Of a stretch of DNA of 5,221 nucleotides, positions 1 to 5,130 are shown one piece after another. A program made the position numbers and the translations under genes. Position 1 is the first letter of the stretch. Each line of letters opens with the position of its first letter. The DNA comes from Desulfobacteraceae bacterium. GTDB taxonomy: Bacteria; Desulfobacterota; DSM-4660; Desulfatiglandales; Desulfatiglandaceae. The DNA is taken from contig DSCZ01000404.1 of NCBI GenBank assembly GCA_011048855.1, positions 1 through 5,221 of the forward strand, given 5' to 3'. Below the pieces are notes generated by a model. The model did no database searches and was not told the origin of the DNA. It saw only the letters and a list, made by a program, of their open reading frames with translations.

Positions 1-1159
1 AATATATAGTGATTTCAGTTGACTTTCGTGCCATCCGCTTTCCGGAAATCAACCGGAAAGGCACGCCCTGCCACCGCCAGTTGTCCAGAAACACTTTCAT
101 CGATGCGAAGGTAGGTGTAAGGGATTCGGGATCGACTCCGGGCTCCTCCCGGTATCCCACCACCGGTTTTCCGTCTATGAGACCGGATTTGTACTGCCCC
201 AGAGTCAGGTAATCCCATAGCCTCTCCGTCGGAAACGGCCGCAATGTCCTGTAAACCCTGGATTTTTCATCCCTGACCCGCTCCGCCTCGAATGCCGAAG
301 GGGGATCCATCGCCGTAAGCGCAAGAAGCTGCATCATGTGGTTCTGGAACATGTCACGAAGCACACCGGCCTTCTCGTAATACCCGGCGCGATGTTCCAC
401 TCCGAGTGTTTCAGCGGTCACGATCGAAACCCTGTCGATATAACGCCTGTTCCAGATGGGTTCGAAAATTGAATTCGCAAACCGGAACATCAAAATATTC
501 TGAACCGTCTCCTTGGCCAGATAATGATCGATTCGAAAGATCTGGTGCTCGGCGAAATACATGTGAAGATCCCGATCCAAACGCACCGCGCTTTCGAGGT
601 CCCGGCCGAAAGGTTTCTCCACAACGATCCGAACCCATCCGGTATCGACTGCATTCTCGGTGGAAAATCCGGCCTCGCCGATACTGCGGCCGGTATCGGG
701 GTACAGATCGGGGGGAATCGCCAGGTAAAGCACCCGGTTTCCTTCGGTGTTGTGGGTGCGCTCCAGTTCGGCGAGCCGTCTGAAAAATACCTTGAATGAT
801 TCCGGATCCTCGTAGTGCACCGGAAAATAAAAAAGCTTTGATAAAAAAGCTTCCAGTTCCTCCCGGTCAAGCGCCCCGAGAGGTCCTGCCGCTTCTTTCA
901 TTCTGGCTCTGAATTCTTCGCTTTTCATTTCGGTGCGGCTGCAACCAGCGATGACAAAATTATCCGGAAGGACTTTCTTGAGATAGAGGTTGTAAAGAGA
1001 GGGAACCAGTTTCCTCGCGGTAAGATCCCCCGACGCACCGACGATGACAAGGGAACAGGGCTCGAGGCGCCTTTCCAGCAAGCACGACTCGTATGGAATT
1101 TTCAAATCCACCGTCCGCACATCCGCTCTAAAAATCCCTTCACCGTCTGGTGGTTTCAT
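1..1159 (-). CDS. zwf: Glucose-6-phosphate 1-dehydrogenase, C-terminus cut off by window edge
   Basis: Oxidises glucose-6-phosphate to 6-phosphoglucono-lactone with reduction of NADP+, the first step of the oxidative pentose phosphate pathway, in the cytoplasm. The frame is open for 386 codons from ATG 1159 to the left edge; the family is usually about 480-510 residues, so roughly 100-125 C-terminal residues lie outside. Visible family motifs in order: the Rossmann dinucleotide motif GASGDLTARKL (residues 41-51), EKPFGRDL (181-188), the substrate-binding segment RIDHYLAKE (209-217) with His212, and RDMFQNH (268-274) with the catalytic-base His274. GYREEPGV (335-342) and DNWRWQGVPF (359-368) follow, both typical of the C-terminal domain. 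The segment RIDHYLAKE has Ala where most members have Gly. The start is the first in-frame ATG after the isomerase stop; no in-frame start lies between them. The gene follows the isomerase by 18 nt and is probably co-transcribed with it. Confidence 0.96.
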   Translation of the reverse strand, partial: MKPPDGEGIFRADVRTVDLKIPYESCLLERRLEPCSLVIVGASGDLTARKLVPSLYNLYLKKVLPDNFVIAGCSRTEMKSEEFRARMKEAAGPLGALDREELEAFLSKLFYFPVHYEDPESFKVFFRRLAELERTHNTEGNRVLYLAIPPDLYPDTGRSIGEAGFSTENAVDTGWVRIVVEKPFGRDLESAVRLDRDLHMYFAEHQIFRIDHYLAKETVQNILMFRFANSIFEPIWNRRYIDRVSIVTAETLGVEHRAGYYEKAGVLRDMFQNHMMQLLALTAMDPPSAFEAERVRDEKSRVYRTLRPFPTERLWDYLTLGQYKSGLIDGKPVVGYREEPGVDPESLTPTFASMKVFLDNWRWQGVPFRLISGKRMARKSTEITIY

Positions 1160-1173
1160 AAGATAGCCCCATG

Positions 1174-1180
1174 CCTCCTA
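1174..1180 (-). promoter_or_regulatory. Ribosome binding site of zwf overlapping the pgi stop codon
   Basis: On the minus strand the pgi stop TAG is the first part of TAGGAGG, so the strong Shine-Dalgarno core AGGAGG (1179-1174) is shared with the end of pgi. The spacing to the zwf ATG at 1159 is 14 nt, longer than the usual 5-10. A GGGG run nearer the start may serve instead or in addition. An ATG at 1172, one base after the AGGAGG, is out of frame with zwf and meets a stop after ten codons. Coupled re-initiation by ribosomes ending pgi is a reasonable inference. Confidence 0.6.
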
Positions 1181-2911
1181 TATATTTTCCGCAAGCCGCT
1201 CGATCTCGGCGGGGACGTCCCCGGTTATCTCGACGGTCAGGACATCACGGCCGCAATCCATCAGGGTCTGCCTGTCACCCAGGGCCTGGGCCCGGATCAA
1301 CATGCCGAAGGATACCGACGAAGCATCATCTCCCGCCCGGTCCGGGATCGGAACATCGACCTGGGGCTCGGATGTAATCTGCACGAACAACCCCCCAGCG
1401 GGCCCTCCCTTGTGAAGCTGTCCGGTGGAATGGAGAAACTGTGGGCCGTATCCTAAGGTTACAGGGATCCGGAAGCGTTTGCCTGCCGCGTGCCTGATCC
1501 TGTCGAGAGCCCGATCAACCGCCTTACATGGCTCCAGGTAGGCCTGGATAGCCAGGTAGGGTCCACCGGGCATTTTTTTCCCTGTAGACAGAGCCCCTTC
1601 GATAAACTCTTTAAGAGCGGTCAACACAGAGCCCGAAACAAAATCCCCAGTCAACCGGATGCCGTCTTTTCCGGCTTTGGCATGCCGCGCCGGGAGTCCG
1701 TCTTCTCTGCGAAACGCCTCGATCGCCTGCTTCGCCTTCACTTTGGCGGATTCAACATCCGGCTGGTCGAATGGATTCACTCCAAGAACATGCCCGGAAA
1801 CGGCTGTAGCCATCTCCCAGCGGAAAAACTCCCCACTCAAATCATATTTACTGTTTATCGTTATCCGGATGACAGGGTGTCCGGCCTTTTCCAGAACGGA
1901 AATCCTACGATCGAATCGGTCGTCTCCTTCAACTTTCAGATAAACGAACAATCGATCATCTCCGTAAAATTCCGGTTCTTCCAGGGCCTCCCCAACGATC
2001 GGAACGATTCCTTTTCCTTTTTTCCCGGTGCTCTCAGCAATCAACTGCTCGAGCCAGGCCGAAAAAGCACCTATCGAAGGAGACGCAATCAGGGTAAGCT
2101 TGTTGCGCCCATCACGCGCACATACGCCCATCGCGGCGCCAAGCCAGGCAGCCGAATTGACCCCGACCTGTTCCAACGCCCCCCCGGCCGAGGCCTCCGC
2201 GGCTCTTTCGAGGAAAAACCCGACATCGACACCAATCAACGCGGCCGGCACGAGGCCCACATATGACAGGGCGGCGTACCTCCCGCCGATTTCCGGATCG
2301 TTTAAAAAAATTTTTCTGAAACGCAGATCACCTGCAGTCTTTTCGAGACCGCTTCCGGGATCGGTTATGGCGGCGAACCTGGGCCCGGCTTCCTCACGGC
2401 CCAGCTTCCGGCATATGAGACCGTAGAAATAATTCATCAAGGAAAGGGTTTCCACTGTACCGCCGGACTTGCTCGAAACCAGAAAAAACGTCGACTCGGG
2501 CCGCAGCTCCCTCGAAAACCCGTCCACCGAATCAGGATGCGTCGTATCGACGATCCGGACGTTCAGGAAACCTTCCCGCACCCCGAACACGCTGCGGCAG
2601 ACTTCGGGAGCGAGGCTGGACCCTCCCATCCCCAGCAGCAGGCAGTCGGTGAATCCCTGATTGCGCAGTTCTTCAGCGAATTCGGTCAAATGAGGAACAG
2701 CTCCCGGCATCCGCTCCGGACAGTGAAGCCACCCCAGCCTGTCAGCGATTTCGGTGTCTACAGGGCTCCATACACTCGAATCATGCGCCCATATCCGCCC
2801 GATCAGATTCTTTTTCTCCATCTCAACAACGGCGCTTTCAACAGCCGAAGCAACCTTCCCGAGCGATGCCGTGACAGTAGAACCTCCGGAATCTTTACCA
2901 TATGTGATCAT
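1178..2911 (-). CDS. pgi: Glucose-6-phosphate isomerase, of the type found fused to transaldolase
   Basis: Interconverts glucose-6-phosphate and fructose-6-phosphate in the cytoplasm; here it probably supplies substrate for, or recycles carbon from, the dehydrogenase encoded next. The 577-residue protein has two SIS-type sugar-phosphate domains. Visible motifs: LGMGGSSLAPE (93-103), SSKSGGTVET (146-155, phosphate binding), EIGGRYAALSYVGLVPA (207-223, the family signature), EQLIAESTGKKGKG (288-301, with the likely catalytic glutamate 293), VNPFDQPDVESAK (378-390) and HSTGQLHKGGP (494-504, with the catalytic lysine 501). The segments IWAHDSSVW (40-48), VNPFDQPDVESAK and HSTGQLHKGGP recall the isomerase half of bifunctional transaldolase/isomerase proteins. 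No transaldolase sequence precedes it, because the FTR gene ends 24 nt upstream. The ATG at 2911 is supported by GGGAG (2923-2919) 7 nt upstream. An independent single-domain enzyme is the simplest reading. It lies in the same frame as zwf. Confidence 0.95.
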   Translation of the reverse strand: MITYGKDSGGSTVTASLGKVASAVESAVVEMEKKNLIGRIWAHDSSVWSPVDTEIADRLGWLHCPERMPGAVPHLTEFAEELRNQGFTDCLLLGMGGSSLAPEVCRSVFGVREGFLNVRIVDTTHPDSVDGFSRELRPESTFFLVSSKSGGTVETLSLMNYFYGLICRKLGREEAGPRFAAITDPGSGLEKTAGDLRFRKIFLNDPEIGGRYAALSYVGLVPAALIGVDVGFFLERAAEASAGGALEQVGVNSAAWLGAAMGVCARDGRNKLTLIASPSIGAFSAWLEQLIAESTGKKGKGIVPIVGEALEEPEFYGDDRLFVYLKVEGDDRFDRRISVLEKAGHPVIRITINSKYDLSGEFFRWEMATAVSGHVLGVNPFDQPDVESAKVKAKQAIEAFRREDGLPARHAKAGKDGIRLTGDFVSGSVLTALKEFIEGALSTGKKMPGGPYLAIQAYLEPCKAVDRALDRIRHAAGKRFRIPVTLGYGPQFLHSTGQLHKGGPAGGLFVQITSEPQVDVPIPDRAGDDASSVSFGMLIRAQALGDRQTLMDCGRDVLTVEITGDVPAEIERLAENI

Positions 2912-2935
2912 TCCCGATCTCCCTGGTCCTGCATC

Positions 2936-3271
2936 TTACGCAAAAATCTTTTCCGGGGGCCGCCTTTCCGGAACGTACCGGCGTTCGATCCTTCCATCCT
3001 TCCAGTCCCTGGAAACGTAAAGATTACAATAGCAGCTTCCGTACTCCGCGACATCCTGCTCCCGGTATATACAGGGGCATAAAATATCCCTGTCCTTTTC
3101 CCGTTCTCCGGAGGCAAGCCGGCATGGGCATGCCATGTAGCCGTAACGCTCCTTGTTGATGAGCAGGGCCTCGAGAAGTTCGGCCACCCGCGGTTCTTCA
3201 TCACTCAGGAAATACCCCTTGGGTTCCTGGGATTTCTCCAGCATTTCACGAAGTTGTTCGACCTGTTTCAT
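2936..3271 (-). CDS. ftrB: Ferredoxin:thioredoxin reductase catalytic (beta) subunit
   Basis: Iron-sulfur disulfide reductase that takes single electrons from reduced ferredoxin and reduces the disulfide of a thioredoxin-like partner. The 111-residue length is normal for the family. Six conserved cysteines sit in three pairs: CPC at 48-50, CPC at 65-67 and CYC at 80-82, within ACPCRLASG, ILCPCIYR and EYGSCYCNLYVS. By homology with the plant and cyanobacterial enzyme, Cys48, 65, 67 and 80 should bind the [4Fe-4S] cluster, and Cys50 and Cys82 form the redox disulfide. The third motif is CYC where the photosynthetic enzyme has CHC, so the active-site histidine is tyrosine. No gene for the variable subunit is nearby, as expected for non-photosynthetic versions. 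The ATG overlaps the stop of the glutaredoxin-like gene (ATGA), with GGGAGG 10 nt upstream. The physiological partner is most likely the product of that gene. Confidence 0.93.
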   Translation of the reverse strand: MKQVEQLREMLEKSQEPKGYFLSDEEPRVAELLEALLINKERYGYMACPCRLASGEREKDRDILCPCIYREQDVAEYGSCYCNLYVSRDWKDGRIERRYVPERRPPEKIFA

Positions 3272-3519
3272 ATGCCGAGAGCCTCCCTTATTTCATTCTC
3301 TTTGAAGCCGACAATCACCTTCTCCTCGATGATGATGGTCGGAAACGAACAGGCTGGGTTAAGTTCTCTAACCTTTTCGATTGCAGACTTACGTTCCTCT
3401 CCCTGCAGCAAATCCACGTCTTCGAACTCGTAGTGCACCTGGCAGTCGTCGAGGAACCTCTTGGCAGCCCGGCAATGGCTGCACGTGCTGAGGGTATATA
3501 TCATGACAGGTTTACTCAC
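3268..3519 (-). CDS. Small glutaredoxin-like / NrdH-like CXXC redox protein
   Basis: Predicted thiol-disulfide carrier of 83 residues with the thioredoxin fold of glutaredoxins. Visible features: first beta strand MIYTL (6-10), redox motif CSHC (13-16) at the start of helix 1, the cis-proline loop SFPT (58-61), then strand TIIIEEKVIVGF (61-72) and a C-terminal helix ending in GI. Cys26 and Cys57 are additional cysteines. The motif CSHC is neither the CPYC of classical glutaredoxins nor the CVQC of NrdH, so glutathione need not be the reductant. The start chosen is GTG 3519, because AAGGAG (3531-3526) stands 6 nt before it and the protein then begins just ahead of the first strand. An ATG at 3594 would add 25 residues translated from the hairpin region and has less support. 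The stop overlaps the FTR start by 4 nt, which points to a dedicated FTR substrate (inference). Confidence 0.9.
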   Translation of the reverse strand: MSKPVMIYTLSTCSHCRAAKRFLDDCQVHYEFEDVDLLQGEERKSAIEKVRELNPACSFPTIIIEEKVIVGFKENEIREALGI

Positions 3520-3525
3520 AGTCTT

Positions 3526-3531
3526 CTCCTT
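3526..3531 (-). promoter_or_regulatory. Ribosome binding site that fixes the GTG start of the glutaredoxin-like gene
   Basis: AAGGAG on the minus strand, 6 nt before GTG 3519. It is the best Shine-Dalgarno match in the 84-nt gap and decides for the GTG over the in-frame ATG at 3594. Confidence 0.75.
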
Positions 3532-3559
3532 TATTAAAAGTCGTCCCGGGCCACCGGGA
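3531..3559 (-). terminator. Possible weak intrinsic terminator or attenuating hairpin between fprA and the glutaredoxin-like gene
   Basis: On the minus strand TCCCGG (3559-3554) and CCGGGA (3549-3544) form a perfect 6-bp GC-rich stem with a 4-nt loop. It is followed after CGAC by a TTTTAATAA stretch (3539-3531). The T run is short and starts a few bases after the stem, so partial termination or mRNA processing is more likely than full termination. It lies in the only sizeable gap between the flavodiiron gene and the downstream four genes. I see no convincing -35/-10 pair in this gap. Confidence 0.35.
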
Positions 3560-3603
3560 TATCTCGTAATTTCTGTCGTATGGACGGTTCGCACACCTCA
3601 CGG

Positions 3604-4794
3604 TCACTCGGCCGGCGGAAGCGCTGAGGCAATCCTGGCGGCCAGATCCAGGCAGGCGTCGAGCCCGCTTTCATCCGGAACATACTGGACCCTGACTCCC
3701 GGTTCGATTATTTGGAACTTCATGGATTCGAGGGATTCGGTGATTAATTTTACGGCCTCCCCGCTCCATCCGTACGAACCGAAAGCAGCGGCCACCTTGT
3801 TTTTCGGCTTCAGCCCCTTCATATAGGTCATAAAATCGCCGACCGTGGGAAAAATACCGTTGTTCAAGGTGGGAGAGCCGACGATCAACGCACCTGCATC
3901 AAGAACATCTGTTATCACGTCGCTCCGGTGAAAATTTCTCAAATGCATGGGTTTCGCATAAACACCCTCCCGGCAGAGACCGTCGACGATCGCATTAGCC
4001 ATAATTTCAGTACTGTGCCACATTGTATCGTAGATCACGACCGCCTTCCGGGTTGGCGCCTGTGTGCTCCACTGGACATATGCATCGATGATTCTTGTCG
4101 GATCTTCTCTCCACATGATGCCGTGATCCGGGCATATCGTTTTAATTTCTATACCGGCATCGGTCAGCCGGTTCACCAGCTTCAGAATAAGCGGCGAGTA
4201 CAGCATCAGGATGTTCGCGAAATATTTTTTTGCATGCGGCATTATGGCATCACCGATCTGGTCGTCGAAACGCTCCGGACCGGCATAGTGCTGCCCGAAG
4301 GCATCGCTTGAAAAAAGCAGGGCATCCTCCTGCACATACGAAAACATACTGTCCGGCCAGTGCAGCATCCTGGTTTCGAAAAACTTTATCGACCGCTTCC
4401 CCAGCTTCAAAACCTCCCCGTCTTTCACTGCACGGTAATTCCATTTTTGAGGGAAATGACGCGAGAGATTCCTCTGACCCATCTGGCTGCAGTAAAGGGG
4501 TTTGTCTTCGCCGATGCGATGCATCACCCTGGCGAGTGACCCGGAGTGATCCATCTCGGTGTGGTTGCTGATCACCAGATCTATACGTTTTGGATCGATC
4601 AGGCTGGAGATGTTGGAAATCAACTCATCTGAAAACTCTTTTTTTACGGTATCTATCAACACCGTCTGTTCGTCCACGATCAGAAATGCATTGTAGGTCG
4701 ACCCCTGGTAGGTGGAATAACCGTGGAAATCCCTTATGTTCCAGTCCGCCGCTCCCACCCAGTATATGTCTTTTGCAATTTCAAAGGGTTTCAT
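3604..4794 (-). CDS. fprA: Flavodiiron protein (FprA / rubredoxin:oxygen oxidoreductase type)
   Basis: Cytoplasmic terminal oxidase or NO reductase that turns O2 into water, or NO into N2O, with electrons from rubredoxin; it protects anaerobes. The 396-residue length is typical of the two-domain class. Residues 1 to about 248 form the metallo-beta-lactamase-like domain with the diiron ligands: HTEMDH (78-83, His78, Glu80, Asp82, His83), His145 in MLHWPDSM, Asp164 in SSDAFGQH and His224 in CPDHG. Residues about 250-396 form the flavodoxin domain with the FMN-binding loops DTMWHSTE (256-263), SPTLNNGIFP (307-316) and FGSYGWSG (338-345). No fused rubredoxin or flavin reductase domain is present, which fits the separate rubredoxin gene just upstream. 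ATG 4794 is preceded by AGGGGG 5 nt upstream. All metal ligands are present, so the protein should be active. The sequence alone does not decide between O2 and NO as main substrate. Confidence 0.96.
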   Translation of the reverse strand: MKPFEIAKDIYWVGAADWNIRDFHGYSTYQGSTYNAFLIVDEQTVLIDTVKKEFSDELISNISSLIDPKRIDLVISNHTEMDHSGSLARVMHRIGEDKPLYCSQMGQRNLSRHFPQKWNYRAVKDGEVLKLGKRSIKFFETRMLHWPDSMFSYVQEDALLFSSDAFGQHYAGPERFDDQIGDAIMPHAKKYFANILMLYSPLILKLVNRLTDAGIEIKTICPDHGIMWREDPTRIIDAYVQWSTQAPTRKAVVIYDTMWHSTEIMANAIVDGLCREGVYAKPMHLRNFHRSDVITDVLDAGALIVGSPTLNNGIFPTVGDFMTYMKGLKPKNKVAAAFGSYGWSGEAVKLITESLESMKFQIIEPGVRVQYVPDESGLDACLDLAARIASALPPAE

Positions 4795-4851
4795 CGTATC
4801 CCCCTCTCACTTTCACAGAGCATCGTTGAAACAACAACAGCATCAATGCAT

Positions 4852-4882
4852 CCTGAGTCCCGCACATGGCGGGAATCTCAGG
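4852..4882 (-). other. Intercistronic stem-loop between rubredoxin and fprA
   Basis: CCTGAG (4852-4857) pairs with CTCAGG (4877-4882), and TCCCGC (4858-4863) pairs with GCGGGA (4869-4874), around a 5-nt loop. That gives a 12-bp stem with a 2-nt bulge at 4875-4876. On the minus strand it is followed by a TG-rich stretch (TGTTGTTGTTTC, near 4840-4829) and not by a clean T run, so it is a poor intrinsic terminator. A role in mRNA stability, processing or partial termination, giving more rubredoxin than fprA message, is inference. Confidence 0.5.
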
Positions 4883-4895
4883 TTGGAAACCGTCG

Positions 4896-4913
4896 CCGCA
4901 GCACCGGTTGCGG
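4896..4913 (-). other. Short hairpin directly after the rubredoxin stop
   Basis: On the minus strand CCGCA (4913-4909) and TGCGG (4900-4896) form a 5-bp stem around an 8-nt loop that itself contains the palindrome ACCGGT. It begins at the base after the TAA. No T run follows. Small hairpins of this size also arise by chance, so the functional meaning is uncertain. Confidence 0.3.
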
Positions 4914-5072
4914 TTACTCCTTGTCGAACTGATCCTTGCTTGCCCCACAGACAGGGCATGTCCAGTCTTCCGGAACTTTTTCGAAAGGTGTTCCGGGTTC
5001 CACTCCGTTATCCGGATCACCATCAGCCGGGTCGTAGACATATCCACACACTGTACAAACATACTTATCCAT
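4914..5072 (-). CDS. rub: Rubredoxin
   Basis: Small soluble one-electron carrier with a single Fe(Cys)4 site and the natural electron donor to flavodiiron proteins. The 52-residue protein has the two iron-binding knuckles CTVCG (Cys6, Cys9) and CPVCG (Cys39, Cys42). It also has the conserved aromatic core (Tyr4, Tyr11, Tyr13, Phe30, Trp37, Phe49), the central [12 protein letters not shown] segment (19-30) and PEDW (34-37). Length and spacing are exactly those of classical type I rubredoxins. ATG 5072 has GGAGG (5085-5081) 8 nt upstream. It is the first gene of the array; the flavodiiron gene starts 119 nt after its stop, so the two form the classical donor-acceptor pair. Its promoter must lie in the 26-nt gap upstream of the start, in the palindromic repeat, or beyond the window. 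Confidence 0.97.
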   Translation of the reverse strand: MDKYVCTVCGYVYDPADGDPDNGVEPGTPFEKVPEDWTCPVCGASKDQFDKE

Positions 5073-5098
5073 AGCTTGATCCTCCATTGATTTTTATT

Positions 5099-5130
5099 TA
5101 GTGTCCATCCGGAAATACCGGATGGCACTA
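5099..5130. repeat. Stem-loop at the edge of the palindromic repeat, upstream of rubredoxin
   Basis: CCATCCGG (5105-5112) and CCGGATGG (5118-5125) form a perfect 8-bp stem around AAATA. After a single unpaired T at 5104 it continues with TAGTG (5099-5103) pairing with CACTA (5126-5130), for 13 bp in total. No T run follows on either strand, so it is not a typical terminator. It ends 26 nt before the rubredoxin ATG. It may mark the boundary of the repeat to its right, or act in the rubredoxin leader. Confidence 0.6.

Noticed and set aside
490..870. Minus-strand frame of 126 codons within zwf
   Set aside because: It is an alternative frame of zwf, whose own frame is open to the window edge with all dehydrogenase motifs.
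1490..2266. Plus-strand open frame of 258 codons antisense to pgi
   Set aside because: It is a shadow of the well-supported isomerase gene and shows no recognisable domain.
3520..3594. Longer version of the glutaredoxin-like protein starting at ATG 3594
   Set aside because: The extra 25 residues are translated from a hairpin region, resemble nothing in the family, and the GTG at 3519 has a much better ribosome site.
4781..5128. Minus-strand frame of 115 codons overlapping rubredoxin
   Set aside because: It is in another frame across the repeat hairpin, rubredoxin and the intergenic hairpins; the rubredoxin frame has all family motifs and a good ribosome site.
5073..5130. Sigma-70 promoter for rubredoxin using TAAATA near 5101-5096 as -10
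   Set aside because: The TAAATA is plausible, but no acceptable -35 sits 16-18 nt upstream because that position is inside the hairpin.
5099..5130. Intrinsic terminator
   Set aside because: The stem is strong but no T run follows on either strand; the T-rich stretch lies before it on the plus strand.
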